Of a stretch of DNA of 64,000 nucleotides, positions 1 through 14,894 are shown piece after piece; positions within the stretch are counted from its first letter, which is position 1; each line of letters opens with the position of its first letter. The stretch spans positions 41,498,501-41,562,500 of the forward strand of contig NC_133163.1 in the NCBI RefSeq assembly GCF_040802235.1. Reading direction: 5' to 3'. The stretch is from Manis javanica (taxonomy: Eukaryota > Chordata > Mammalia > Pholidota > Manidae). A program made the translations under genes and the position numbers. The notes under the pieces were generated by a model. It ran no database searches and was not told the origin of the DNA. It saw only the letters and a program-made list of their open reading frames with translations.

Positions 1-1246
1 CATAGGCAAAAACCTCTTAGACATAAACATGAGTGATCTCTTCTTGAACATATCTCCCCGGGCAAGGAAAACAACAGCAAAAATGAGCAAGTGGGACTAC
101 ATTAAGCTGAAAAGCTTCTGTACAGTGAAAGACACCATCAATAGAACAAAAAGGAACCCTACAGTATGGGAGAATATATTTGAAAATGACAGATCCGATA
201 AAGGCTTGACGTCCAGAATATATAAAGAGCTCACACGCCTCAACAAACAAAAAACAAATAACCCAATTAAAAAATGGGCAGAGGAACTGAACAGACAGTT
301 CTCCAAAAAAGAAATACAGATGGCCAGGAGACACATGAAAAGATGCTCCACATCGCTAATTATCAGAGAAATGCAAATTAAAACTACAATGAGGTATCAC
401 CTCACACCAGTAAGGATAGCTGCCATCCAAAAGACAAACAACAACAAATGTTGGCGAGGCTGTGGAGAAAGGGGAACCCTCCTACACTGCTGGTGGGAAT
501 GTAAATTAGTTCAACCATTGTGGAAAGCAGTTTGGAGGTTCATCAAAATGCTCAAAACAGACCTACCTTTTGACCCAGGAATCCCACTCCTAGGAATTTA
601 CCCTAAGAACGCAGCAATCAAGTTTGAGAAAGACAGATGCACCCCTATGTTTATCGCAGCACTATTTACAATAGCCAAGAATTGGAAGCAACCTAAATGT
701 CCATCGGTAGATGAATGGATAAAGAAGATGTGGTACATATACACAATGGAATACTACTCAGCCATAAGAAGTGGAAAAATCCAACCATTTGCAGCAACAT
801 GGATGGAGCTGGAGAGTATTATGCTCAGTGAAATAAGCCAAGCGGAGAAAGAGAAATACCAAATGATGTCACTCATCTGAGGAGTATAGGAACAAAGGAA
901 AAACTGAAGGAACAAAACAGCAGTGGAATTACAGAACCCAAAAATGGACTAACAGGTACCAAAGGGAAAGGAACTGGGGAGGATGGGTGGGCAGGGAGGG
1001 ATAAGGGGGGGGAAGAAAAAGCGGGTTATTAAGATTAGCATGCATGGGGGGGAGGGAGCAAGGGGAGGGTGGGCTGCACAACACAGAGAGGACAAGTAGT
1101 GACTCTACAACATTTTGCTAAGCTGATGGACAGTAACCGTAATGTGGTTGTTAGGGGGGACCTGATATAGGGGAGAGCATAGTAAACATAGTATTCTTCA
1201 TGTAAGTGTAGATTAAAAATTTAAAAAAAAAAGAAAGAAAGAAAGA
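1..1246 (+). mobile_element. L1 'A': 3' end of a young LINE-1 (cut by window start)
   Basis: The window opens inside ORF2. The 3' part of ORF2 is open to 880, followed by a G-rich 3' UTR (881-1215) and an A-rich tail that has drifted to (AAAG)n by about 1246. The 3' UTR closely matches that of L1 G at 60541-60903 (the same GATTAGCATG block and the same TTCTTCATGTAA-TGTAGATTAA end), and differs from the shared 3' UTR type of L1 B, C and D. A and G therefore belong to the same young subfamily. The left end and the 5' target-site copy lie outside the window. Confidence 0.95.
2..880 (+). CDS. L1 A ORF2p C-terminal fragment (partial CDS)
   Basis: Open reading frame of 292 codons running in from the window edge, so the first Met at 29 is not a true start. 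It covers the region C-terminal to the reverse transcriptase of L1 ORF2p, the replicase that nicks target DNA and primes cDNA synthesis from it. The C-terminal cysteine-rich motif is intact around nt 452-502 ([18 protein letters not shown], a C-x3-C-x7-H-x4-C spacing), followed by the conserved [13 protein letters not shown] block near 570-608 and the [13 protein letters not shown] block near 729-765. The frame ends with TGA at 878-880, two codons before the stop position used by the other copies. It has no stop or frameshift, unlike the equivalent part of L1 B, C and D. Whether the upstream part is intact cannot be seen. Confidence 0.9.
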   Translation: MGKNLLDINMSDLFLNISPRARKTTAKMSKWDYIKLKSFCTVKDTINRTKRNPTVWENIFENDRSDKGLTSRIYKELTRLNKQKTNNPIKKWAEELNRQFSKKEIQMARRHMKRCSTSLIIREMQIKTTMRYHLTPVRIAAIQKTNNNKCWRGCGERGTLLHCWWECKLVQPLWKAVWRFIKMLKTDLPFDPGIPLLGIYPKNAAIKFEKDRCTPMFIAALFTIAKNWKQPKCPSVDEWIKKMWYIYTMEYYSAIRSGKIQPFAATWMELESIMLSEISQAEKEKYQMMSLI

Positions 1247-1417
1247 AAAGGGGGATTACTCCTTGACAGGATAAAACTATTGGTAAATCAAAGATCAACG
1301 CATGCTTTAAATATTCTTAATGTTGATCACTTAAAGGGTGTCAGATGATCAGCTATGGAGGTACTCTTTTCTGATAATATTCCTTTCTCTTAATTTAAAA
1401 AAAAAAAAAAAAAAAAG
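1247..1417. other. Short non-L1 stretch ending in a pure A run
   Basis: About 150 bp with no recognised family, ending in an uninterrupted run of about 20 A (1398-1417). The A run could be the tail of a small retroposed piece or a simple expansion. It separates the tail of L1 A from the retroviral env-LTR segment. Confidence 0.45.
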
Positions 1418-3076
1418 CAGTTACTGTGTGCTGACCTCCAATGAGTTCTGCAGAGTGGTATAGAGGGCATGTCAAAGTGTGGGCAAAGGGTCTGTTTGTT
1501 TCTATGCAGGAGATCAAGGCCTAGCTTGGATACCCAGAAAATGAACTAAGATACGATATGAGGAGGAGCTTCCGGCATCAGCACTCTCTGGAGGACTTGT
1601 GCCGGGGGATGATCATCAAAAAGCCTCCACAGGGATCCGGACGATGCTGCGGTTGTGACTGCATCCAGTCCACCATCTCCTGGACTTGCCATAAGAATGA
1701 GGAGGGAGATGTCTAGGCTGGCATGTGCATACAGTGAGACAACGAATTTGACCGGATCTGTACTGTTGGAACTCAACCAGGAGTTGGGAGGGGTGCAAGT
1801 TGTAGCACTCCAAAATCTCATGACTATAGACTATCTATGGTTAAAAGAACATATGGGATGTGAACAGATCCCAGAAATGGGCTGCTTTAATTTGTCTGAT
1901 GGTTCAAGTACAGTTGGACAATATCCATCATATCATAGATAAATTTTCACAAATGCCTAGGGTGCCTAAATGGTTTTCTTGGCTTCACTGGAGATGGATG
2001 GTAATTATAGATTTGCTTTGTTTATGTCACCGTATTCCTATTATGTTAATATGTGTGTGCAAATTAGTTAGTAGTTTAAAACCTATACATACTTAAGGTA
2101 CTATACAAGAAGATATGTCAAAGAAATAATCAATCCTCCCAAGTTTCCTTCGTATGCTACATGTATAGCTTTTCTTCTTCCTTCCTAATTACAACCCTTA
2201 AATAGAATTCGTGCCTCATATCGAATTTACCGAGTATCATAATTCCTCCAGGTGGTAAAGATACCTCGAGACAAGTGCTGGGCATAGAAGCCACAGGGCA
2301 TAAATCTGCAAAGAAGTAAAAAGCTAACCTTTGCAAACAATATGGCTTCTCTCTCACTTACCAACTTTACATTTCCCTGTATGGCCCCGGAAGATGACTG
2401 GTTAGCCAGAGACGGGTAAGATTCCTCAAGGGAGGAACAACGTAAGACAGGCACAGTCGCAGGGGGGCCATCAGGTGAGAATTTGGGGATCAACAGAGGT
2501 GAGGCTCAGAACCTCACCCCCCCTGCTTTGAGAGAAATCTTCTGCATCCGTGGATGTCTTGCTGCCCTTGTCTAGCCTGGATTAATACTTAGTCCATAGG
2601 CACACACCTGATCATCTGATCATCTATATTTGCCTTCTTACAGCACTAAACTATGTTTTCTACCTATATCTTGCATCTACCTACCATTCAGCATTTTATT
2701 AAAAATAAAAATAATAATAATAATGATAAGAGAAATGTGGGATCAACATATAAATCAAGTACAAAAATCAAACGAATATTCATATTTGACCTGATTGTTT
2801 GTAGGTCATAATGCGTGATCAAAACTGAAAGTTTCTGTGATGAATGCCCTTGTACTGTTCACCATGTACGAATTTATTCACTATGTAAGAATTCGTTCAC
2901 CATGTAAGAACTTGTTTGTTATGCTTCAGAAGATTGGAGACTGACGAGAATTAGGCTTGAGATGGATTAATGATTGTACATTGAGCGTTGACCCCCCTAT
3001 ACTGAATTTTATTGTTGTTAACAACCATTTGATCAATAGATATGAGAGATACCCTCTCAAAAAAAAAAAAAAAAAA
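1418..3076 (+). mobile_element. Endogenous-retrovirus env-LTR segment with a poly(A) tail
   Basis: Contains a broken retroviral transmembrane-envelope frame (about 1736-2096), then about 950 bp without a long frame that I read as 3' LTR-type sequence, then a run of 18 A (3059-3076). A degraded polyadenylation hexamer, AATAGA (3035-3040), lies about 20 bp before the A run, as expected for a polyadenylated retroviral transcript. No 5' LTR, gag or pol is seen. An A tail at the LTR polyadenylation position is typical of an RNA copied back by L1 machinery (a processed ERV copy), which is my inference. The left boundary is uncertain (1418-1490) and I could not find a convincing target-site duplication. 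It could instead be a solo 3' end with a chance A run. Confidence 0.6.
1736..2096 (+). pseudogene. ERV env transmembrane-subunit fragment, frameshifted
   Basis: Two overlapping frames together match the layout of a retroviral Env TM subunit: a heptad-repeat stretch, an LQN-containing segment at about nt 1808, a cysteine (about 1856) and a CFNLSD-like block (about 1883) where the disulfide-bonded loop lies, then in the next frame a Trp-rich membrane-proximal stretch and a hydrophobic anchor with a short tail ending at 2096. The shift from one frame to the other falls at about 1910-1925, so no single product can be made. One of the usual loop cysteines appears replaced by Gly (MGCF). The fusion peptide and SU are absent or unrecognisable. 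The family cannot be assigned from sequence alone. It is a dead copy. Confidence 0.7.
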
Positions 3077-3094
3077 GCAAAGAATATGGAATAT

Positions 3095-3180
3095 GTGACA
3101 GAGGCCACATGAGGCCCGCAAAGCCTGTGTAGTATTGACTATCTGGTTCACTACTGAGAAATTTGCTGACTTCAGTTCTA
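3095..3180 (+). repeat. End fragment of an ancient DNA transposon (probable)
   Basis: The stretch containing GAGGCCCGCAAAGCC and ACTATCTGG...TTTGCTGAC resembles the terminal part of a common ancient mammalian cut-and-paste transposon. Only about 85 bp are recognisable and the family is not certain. The 300 bp that follow (3181-3486) show nothing I recognise. Confidence 0.4.
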
Positions 3181-3486
3181 CACTATCAAAAATGCTTAAT
3201 CTGCCTTAGCCTAATGTTTTGTCACTAGTTTTCATAGTGTTAATGACCACATGATCACCTCCTCAGAATTTATACAGATTTTCTCCCTAGGACAGGATAC
3301 CCTATGTGACTGAGAATAATTCCAGCAATCACTGCATTTTGTTGCATGCAGATCTAGCTAAGTACTGTCAGAAGCTAATCTAGTATGCTGTTTATCTCCA
3401 ACATGTAGAAGCCACCTTCTAAAGGAGAAATCTTCCATACTTTTAGCTCAGTAACCAGATCCACTAGGAAAGATACCAGTGTGTTG

Positions 3487-4003
3487 AATTGTAAAAAATG
3501 TTCACAGATTCTTCCCATCCTATTCCCTTACATGTGACTTTCAGCATCTTCCCATCAAGAGATGGAGCCCGTCTACTCTTTGAGCCTTGGCTTGGATGTG
3601 TGACTTGCTTTGGCCAATGAGGCATTAACATGAGGTAAGCAGAGGCTTGAAAACTGCTGGCACATTGAAGCTTGCTCTCCTGCTGCTCTTAGGAACTCTC
3701 AGACCACTATCATGTGAATGAGCTCTAACCAGCCTGCTAGATGATGCCTCACGGCCCAGGTACCCACACTGCCCTGCCGACAGCCAGCAATCACCAGACA
3801 TGGGAGCGAGGCCATCAACTATCAGCTGACGGTAAATACCTAGGTAAGGCCAGACAGCATCGTGAGGAGCACAGCAGATCTGTTGCTGCTGAGCACAGCC
3901 CAATTGTTCATCATGAATAAATCAAAAGAATCATGAATAAACAAATGTTTTAAGCTACCAATTCTTGGGGTGGTTTGTTTTGCAGAAATGCCAAGTAATA
4001 CAG
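3487..4003 (+). repeat. MLT1-like LTR (ERVL-MaLR)
   Basis: Solo LTR. Recognisable MLT1 landmarks in order: GCCTTGGCTTGGATGTGTGA, TTGCTTTGGCCAATGAGG, AGGCTTGAAAACTGCTGGCA, a GCCTGCTAGATGATG block, an AATAAA near 3916, and the terminal block TTTTAAGCTACCAATTCTTG ending at GTAATACAG. Divergence is high, as expected for a mammalian-wide family. No internal MaLR sequence is attached. Confidence 0.8.
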
Positions 4004-4361
4004 ATGCAAAAATGCTTTAGAACATTATTGGAAAGAGCCATTTCAGGTCCCCTTGACAACAGTTACAACAGTCCACCCAGGGTTTTATATGTCATAATGA
4101 AAATGAACTTCTCACTCAGATCAATAGATTACACTCCCATGAGTGACTGAAAATTGAGGCTAACCAAAAAAGCCTCCGGAAGAAGGTGGCTTTAGGGCAC
4201 AAGCAGCTACCTGAGACATTCAGATCAAGCAACTTCAGAAATGCAAATCCCACCAAAACAATGAAACAAACAGGTATTATTGTTGTGCCCCAACTGACTA
4301 ACCGCTTTGTGTGATTGTTAATATGTAACTTTAAGCTACTGAATTCCTTCCCTATGTTCTC

Positions 4362-5716
4362 ATGACTGTACTTTTCTTAATTTCTCCCCTCCCTTCTCTG
4401 AAACAATACATTTCCTTTAGATTGTTTCTAAGAATGAGTCAGACTAAGGCTCCTTCTGCTCACCTGACCACCTCACGCCAGACCTGCTACCCACTTCCAA
4501 CTCCAGGGGTCACTCAGATCATTGGAACGCCTCTACTGAATACTAGGAAGCAATCCCATCAAGGATATGATCTGAACATCTCCTTTATACTTTAGAAAAT
4601 TAAACAGGTATCTCTAGACCCAGATACTCCAGCTGGTTGTTACATAGAATCACACACAGCCAGTATTTTATCCAGAGAGAAAAATCAGCCCAATCACCAT
4701 TTAATTAATCCTGGTGCATGTGGTACTTTCACAACCCATGTAACTATGGGGGACTACAATCAAAAGAAATAAAAATACGTAGCAAGCTTACCAAGAAATC
4801 CTGTGTGCCTATCCCGATGATAACAATACCTCCAACAACTACAGCTTACATTCTTACTCCTAACCTAACTCCCTGTGAAAAACAGAAAAGGAAAACCTTG
4901 TTAAGGAAAAGCATGCTATAAAATGTCAACTGAGCTATCACTCTTTGTCATAGTAATTCAAGGAAAAGACTTACACTTTCAACTTTTTACATATAGATCA
5001 AATCAATTATGTAGCACCAGGCCTGTTCTTTATCTATGGCATCTATGTATACCAAGAACTTTTTCTCGGATCCCTTACCAACTCCTTTGAAGATTTTAAA
5101 TCCTGTTGAGTCTCACCATCTGGGTCTTTTCAGAAGTCTCATAGGCATGACCTCCCAGAAGTCAGAGGGGTCTATTGCTTGAAGGTTTTTAACTTGGTTA
5201 GGGGTCCCTGAATTCAAGAGATGTATCAATAAGCTTATCTCTCACTATGACTGAAATTATACATAAATGAGACCATTCAGACTATAAAGACCCAGCAAAA
5301 GAACATTGGTTTGCTTGCTCTCTTGCTAATTAATGGCATCACATAGTTTTACAGTATTTATTGGCCTCACAAGGGGGCATGTGCACTCTGGCTAATATTT
5401 CTATTGTTTCTAGGTAAACATTTCAGGACAAGAAGAAAAAATATCTTTAAAAGAGACAGACACAGCTGATTATTCTCAAAGGCTTGACAGTCTGTGACTT
5501 GGAATCAAGCCTCCTGGCATGGGCTAATCAAATAAAAAGCTGGCTTTCTGAAATTTTCTAAATTATAATGACGGGACTTCATTTCTCCAATACATTTGTT
5601 TTTTCCAATATTTTAAACCGACTGTGCAACTCATGTTTGATGACCAAATGATGATTCTAGACTAGGAAGGGACAGGATTCCTTGTGGTCAACCTTCATCC
5701 TCCAGGAGAGGGGGAC
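4362..5716 (+). pseudogene. Decayed gammaretrovirus-like (ERV1) env with polypurine tract
   Basis: A second retroviral env, more decayed than the one at 1736-2096. An SU-like frame (4362-4767, one internal stop at 4593) is followed by scattered open stretches. The TM part is clearer. A coiled-coil stretch (about 5252-5340, IQTIKTQQKN) runs in one frame, and after a frameshift QYLLASQGGMCTLAN (5352-5396) occupies the place of the conserved segment that follows the coiled coil in gammaretroviral TM. A degraded tail region follows to about 5550. A purine-rich tract (5705-5715, AGGAGAGGGGGA) is immediately followed by TGAAATG, the expected order of polypurine tract then LTR start. Several stops and shifts make it non-functional. 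It is a different lineage from the other env because the TM segments differ. Confidence 0.65.
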
Positions 5717-5830
5717 TGAAATGGGGGAATGGCAAGTCCTGACATAGCTGACCAGTTGTCCACAAGACACTGTGTGCTCAACATTCTTCATAGTTAACTT
5801 CCGTTAAACAGATACACACTTGGATGTATG
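5717..5830 (+). repeat. Start of the 3' LTR of the decayed ERV1 element
   Basis: Begins with TGAAATGGGGGAATGGC directly after the polypurine tract, the standard U3 start of gammaretrovirus-like LTRs. The LTR fades into unrecognised sequence by about 5830. I see no R/U5 or terminal CA, so it is truncated or eroded. 5831-6078 holds nothing I recognise. Confidence 0.5.
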
Positions 5831-7058
5831 GTAGAAAAGAATACTTCAATGATTTTCTTTTCAGTTACATCACAAAATACTAAGGATTCTACTCCACACT
5901 ACTGTTCAAGTTACTCATTATAACAAAATGCCATAGCATCAGGACATATTTTAAAATATAAAACTGTTTCAACTATAGAATTAGTCTTGGATTGGGTGCA
6001 GTAATCCACCATGCACTAAAAACTGTTTTATTTTATGGAAAAATGTTTTCAGTTTTTAATAGAAAAACAAAACTGATGGATTAATGATGGTGGCATGAGA
6101 GGTGACACAGAGGCTTCCTCCTAAAACCACATATGATATGAAAATATAATAAATACAACTGGTCCTGAAGGAGCAAGAGGAAAGAGGACTGCGCCAGACT
6201 GCATACACCTGGAGAAAAGAGCAGACCTCATGGAACAGAGTAATGTGCCAAAGCTGTGGCCCGGCAGGACCCAAGCCCTCTGTCCCACCCCCAGTTCACT
6301 GGTGGGAGAAAGAGAAATGGAGCAGGGAGGGAGTGGAGGCGTGGGACTGCTAAATACCTAATTCTGGAGATCTGCTCTGGGAGCACAAATCTACATTTCA
6401 TGGTGCTTTCATGATACTCTCATGATTAGAGGATTGGAAAGCTTAGACAGGCAGAATTCCTGGAGAGACTGACATTCCAGCCACTTGTGGAAAGCAGGGA
6501 TCCATATCTGGCTGCTCTGGGACAAAAGAAAGGCAGGCAGTATGAGAGACTTCCGAACAAGGAAACCCTTAGCAAGAGGGCTGCTAAAGGGGCAAGGATT
6601 CCACAGAGCTTACCGCTCAGGAGAAAAGACAGGCAGACAAAATTGTCCAGGTGCACTCTGCCCAGCAGGTTGGGAGCTTTCACGATTTTCAGGTGCTCCA
6701 GCTCCCTGGCTGGCTACACAGCTCCAAGGACCCCCTCCGTGATACACAGCCTACTGCACCTTTCTCCCGGTCAGCCCCACCTGGCTTGCAAACCGGCAAA
6801 CCTTACCCTGGCTTTAGGCCAGCCAGAGGGAAGATCTGTCTACAGCAACTACAAATGCAAAACACAGAGGCTTACATACCTGTGTGCTAGGCCCACTGGT
6901 TCAGGCAGTAGAGACAGGCATAGCAGCCGTGAAGCAGGAAACAGCTCTATCCTCCCCTCAGGCACCAATTCCACTCCCCTGTGACCCCTGACATTGCTGC
7001 AGGGGCTGAGCAGCTCCAGAGTAGAGCTTCTGGACATTAGAGGGCGCCATATACAAAT

Positions 7059-7877
7059 ATGAAATGCCAAAGGAACCTGGTCCAGAGTAAAATTAATAGA
7101 ACTCCTCAGAAAGATGACATGGACCTCATGAACCTTCCTGTAAGGGTGTTCAAAATAAAAATCATTAACATGCTCATGGAGGTATGGAAAGATATTCAAA
7201 AACTCATGAGTGAATTCCAGTCAGAGATTCAATCACTGAAGAGCACAATGGAGGGTATTAAAAGCAGATTAGATACAGTGGAGGAGACGATAAATGAAAA
7301 AGTAACTAGAGAAGAGGAACACAAAGAAGCTGAGGCACAGAGAGAAAAAAGGATCTCTAAGAATGAAAGAATATTGAGAGAACTGTGTGACCACTCCAAA
7401 TGGAACAATATTCACATTATAGGCGTACCAGAAGAAGAAGAGAGAGGAAAAGGGATAGAAACTGCCTTTGAGGAGGTAATTGCTGAAAACTTCCCCAATC
7501 TGGAAGGAGATAGTCTCTGAGGCCATTGAGATCCACAGATCTCCCAACACAAGGGACCCAGTGAAGACAACACCAAGACATACAGTAATTAAAATGGCAA
7601 AGATCAACGATAAGGACAGACTACTAAAAGCAGTCACATACAAAAGAAAGCCCATCAGGCTATCATAAGACTTCTCAGCAGAAACCTTACAGGCCAGAGG
7701 GGAGTGGCATGATGTATTTAATGCAAAGAAGTAGAAGGGCCTCAAACCAAAATTACTTTATCCAGCAAGATTATCATTTAAATTTGAAGTAGGGATTAAA
7801 CAATTTCCAGATAAGCAAAAGCTGAGAGAATTTACCTCCCAGAAACTATCTCTACAGTCTATTTTGGAGGGACTGCT
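7059..7877 (+). pseudogene. L1 B ORF1 (RNA-binding chaperone), frameshifted
   Basis: L1 ORF1p forms coiled-coil trimers that coat L1 RNA. From the ATG at 7059 the frame encodes the variable N-terminus and coiled coil (residues about 30-110), then the conserved KRISKNERILRELC block and the PEEEERGKGI segment of the RRM domain. A frameshift near 7505 ends this frame at 7520. The C-terminal part (IVSEAIEIHRSPNTRDP, then YPARLSFKFE and IKQFPDKQKLREF) continues in other frames to about 7877. The usual TAG at the end is changed to TAC. Intact length would be about 270-290 residues, shorter than the 338 of human ORF1p. Confidence 0.85.
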
Positions 7878-8129
7878 ATACATGGAAGTGTTCCTAAGGT
7901 TGAATAGCTGTCAACAGAGGTAATAAAATCACAGTAAAGAAAGTAGAACAACTAATTACTAAGCAAATGCAAAATTAAATGAACTATCCCACAGTCAATC
8001 AAGTGATGACAAAGAGTACAGACTATGATAACTAATATATAAAGAATGGAGGAGGAAGAAAAAGGAGAAAAAGAAAAAAACCTTTACATTCTGTTTGTAA
8101 TAGCATATTGAGTTAAGTTAGCCTCTTAA

Positions 8130-11916
<3,787 letters not shown>

Positions 11917-12275
11917 CAATGAAGCAAAACTGAAGGAATAAAATAGCAGCAGACTCAAGAGACCCCAAGAAGGAACTAGGTGTTACCAAAGGGACAGGGA
12001 GTGGTAGGGCAGGTGGGGAGGGAGGGAGAAGGGGACTGAGGGATATTATGTTTAGTATGCATGGTGTGGGGGATCACAGGGAGAACAGTGTAGCAAAGAG
12101 AAAGGACATAGTGGATCTGTGGCTTCTTGCTGCACTGATGGACAGTGATTGCATTGGGGTATGGGTGGGGACTTGATAATATGGGTAAAGTTGTAACCAC
12201 ATTGTTTTTTCATGTGAAATCTTCATAAGAGTGTATATCAATAATACCTTAATAAAAAATTTTTTAAAAATAAAG

Positions 12276-12694
12276 AGTAAATTTCAAAAACTGATCTAAA
12301 TATATATTTAGTATTTAAGAAAAAAATTTAAGACACTAGGAATATACATGTCATAAGAGATACACTGAAATAATCTTTTGAAAATAAAAACATTTCTTCA
12401 AGATTCTGTTAGTGTGCACAACAAGTAAGTTTATCTTAGCATTTGTACCAAGGGAACATTTTGAATACCTGTTATCCTGATGTTAAGGTATGTAAACCCA
12501 GCAATATTAACATCCTTGATCTTGATAGTCTACCTCCTAATAGCATGTCTTTCTAGAAGGTGAAAACTATAAAATGCATAGTTCATTCCAGAAGTTGAAA
12601 ATTATAAATTTTAAAGCTTCTATATCATAAATGCATTTAATTTACTTTTACATACATAGTTTTATTACAAAAGAATTTGAGGTGGTTGGCAGAG
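12276..12694. other. AT-rich sequence, nothing recognised
   Basis: About 420 bp of AT-rich sequence after L1 B with no gene, repeat family or motif I can name. Confidence 0.5.
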
Positions 12695-12730
12695 GAATAT
12701 ATATATATATATACATATACACACACACAT

Positions 12731-12761
<31 letters not shown>

Positions 12762-12787
12762 CACACACACACATACACACATATATG
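12695..12787. repeat. Compound (TA)n/(CA)n microsatellite
   Basis: Alternating TA and CA blocks, about 90 bp, with short interruptions. It is likely to vary in length between individuals. Sequence from 12788 to 13427 shows nothing I recognise. Confidence 0.95.
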
Positions 12788-13427
12788 TAACCCTGGCCAG
12801 AAATTATCCTATAAAATGAAATACTGATGATCAGAAACAAAACTTTTCCTTTTAAGAGTTCAAGTGCACGACAAGTGGAATAACTCAAAGATTATATTTC
12901 TACCTACAATTAGAAAAGTCAAGTTTCTTATGGTTAGGCGGAAACGTTTTTAAATTAAAAGTTTAAAATACCTTTAAATTAAAAATGCTGTTGCTAAAGT
13001 TAAGAAACATCCTTCTCAAACAGCAAAAGCTTTCAGAACCTGAATCCAAGGGGAGTAATGTTTAAAATGAAGCAACTTTCACCCTATTCAGAGACTTGTA
13101 GATGAATATCAAATATTAATTATGACTCAGAGAACAGTGTTTTCTTATACTAGTTTAATGGGAACTATTTACAAGCAAAATTGTCTAAAAGGCCATACCA
13201 AAGAAAAATAGATTCTAAAGTGAAAACTAAAGCATTTCCATCAGCAGGAATCTGAAGGAAGCTTGAGGTGCTGTGACATAAGACGAAATGTGTGTGGAAG
13301 GCTGACACATTTCTGAGTTTCCATAGGTTTCCGCAGCTTCTATCTTCAGTGAGAAGAAATCTTTGAACTCTTCCTAAGTTCCCCAGGCCCTGGGCCATAC
13401 CAGAAATTGAAGGAATCTAAATTGCTT

Positions 13428-13597
13428 CTCAGTAATTCTCAGTCTTGAATGCACATTTAAATGACCAGGAAAGGTTTTTTTTTTTGCTTTTTTTAGCATC
13501 AGTGCTTAGGCTCCATCCCAGATCAATTATATCAAAATCCCTGGGAATGGAACACAAGTATTATTAAAGCTCCTACAGGTTCTAATTTATAGGCTGG
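13428..13597 (+). repeat. MER5A-like hAT-Charlie DNA transposon relic
   Basis: Palindromic non-autonomous element. The left arm begins CAGTAATTCTCAGTCTTGA, and the middle carries GCTTAGGCTCCATCCCAG and a degraded version of the usual central ATT-rich block. The right arm ends AAGCTCCTACAGGTTCTAA, a degraded inverted repeat of the left. A T10 run interrupts the left arm. Size (about 170 bp) fits MER5A. Confidence 0.65.
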
Positions 13598-13794
13598 GCT
13601 GGGACTCACTTAGTAACCTAGAAAAAATGCTGAGAAAAGTCAAAGATGACTGTAGTTATGCATGTTTGAACTTTAGTTGTAACAAAAAAATTCTTGGGAA
13701 GGTAACTATTTTTACTAATGCAAGGCTGCCCTTCTTCTCCTGTGCTTACGCTCTAGTGTGACATGTTCAGTCTCTCAAGATAGTGATACCAACT

Positions 13795-13990
13795 GCCAAC
13801 CATGCACAGGCACTGTGCTGGCACTATCCTCAACATCACTGATAATCCCCATTATCCTGCAAAAAGGTATTAAACCCATTTATTCAGGCAGCCGTGAAGG
13901 AGTGGCTTATTTGCTCCTATCACAGAGTAAGCAGGTAAAGAAATTGGAATTAGAAATGACATGTCTGATTACAAAGCCATGCTTTTATTT
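13795..13990 (-). repeat. MIR SINE
   Basis: The antisense of the MIR core is visible: AGGCACTGTGCTGGCACT near the left end, ATCCCCATTATCCTGCAAAA in the middle, and CACAGAGTAAGCAGGTAAAG toward the right. Strongly diverged. Confidence 0.65.
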
Positions 13991-14244
13991 TCTTTTAATT
14001 TTATATATTTATGCTTTGATAGGTAATCCAGTCATATTTCACAGGTTTATAAATATAAAGGCTTACAAGTTATTTGTAAGGTACATGAATAATGAACCTC
14101 ATTCATAATTTTCTCCTGTCACAACTAAAATTCAAATACACAATAACTATAGTCATCCCTAACTCCTACCATTTAACCTGTGACCTAGCAACTAAAACAC
14201 TGTCCTGGAGGCAAAATTAGCCATTTCTAGCTCATCCTTCCAAA

Positions 14245-14640
14245 GAAATTTAATGCATATGTAAGCAAATATATGTATGTAAGTGTATGTGTGTATACAC
14301 ACCATATATTTGAATTCCTCCCCACCCTATTTTAAATAATGGTAGCACAATTCACACACTACTTTGAACATGGCTTTCTTTCACTTTAATAATATTTCTC
14401 AGAGATAATTCCCTATCCTATCAACACATAAATATTTAAAATTCCTTTTTGTACAGCATAGTATTCCATTATACAGAATAACTAGTACTTTTTCAGTCAG
14501 TCCCTTATTGATAGGCATTGGATTACTTCAAACTACTTGTTGTTATAAAAAATTTGGGAGGAATAACCTTGACAACATAATTTCATGATTATGTACAAAT
14601 AATTATATCTGTATAATCAATACTTAGGTGTCAAAGTCAT
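14245..14640 (-). repeat. Ancient L1 3'-region fragment
   Basis: On the plus strand it reads as the antisense of an old mammalian L1 3' region: CAGCATAGTATTCCATTATA, then CAGTCCCTTATTGATAGGCA, then a block equivalent to 'TTACAAACAATGCTGCAATGAATAACCTTG' in degraded form. No frame survives. It lies about 60 bp beyond the host gene's polyadenylation region. Confidence 0.6.
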
Positions 14641-14719
14641 AGACTTTCCACTATTCCATGATGCCTCAGGATTCTAAGAAATAATTCACAGCCAGACTCA
14701 GGACTTCTTTTTAAATTAT

Positions 14720-14725
14720 TTTATT
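14720..14725 (-). terminator. Polyadenylation signal AATAAA of the host gene
   Basis: TTTATT on the plus strand (AATAAA on the minus strand), about 170 nt after the stop codon. The cleavage site is expected 10-30 nt further on, near 14690-14710. Confidence 0.7.
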
Positions 14726-14894
14726 TAAAAAAGTACCTAAACACCAAAATTATGCCTTTCACATTAGTACAAAGTTAGAAATCATTTTTCAGAGTATGCT
14801 CAAAGACCAAGATAATCTGAGAGATGGTTTCATGCCAGAGAAAAATGACCTCAAAACCAGTGGCACAAACACTGCGCTGGCTCTCACTTCCCAT

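Noticed and set aside
1655-2096. Possible functional, domesticated envelope gene
   Set aside because: The frame is shifted inside TM, a loop cysteine is missing, and SU and the fusion peptide are not seen. It is a relic.
4718-4921. 67-codon plus frame as a stand-alone small gene
   Set aside because: It lies inside the decayed ERV env region in a different frame from its neighbours and has no promoter or splice context.
7269-7745. 158-codon hydrophobic minus frame, with similar ones at 16455-16763, 26389-26756, 51977-52294 and 55899-56108
   Set aside because: All are antisense shadows of the L1 ORF1 coding region. The apparent Phe/Leu-rich 'membrane protein' comes from complementing Lys/Glu-rich codons.
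12631-12888. Frames of 62 and 83 codons over the TA/CA repeat
   Set aside because: Low-complexity translation of a microsatellite (alternating Tyr-Ile, Thr-His and Val-Cys).
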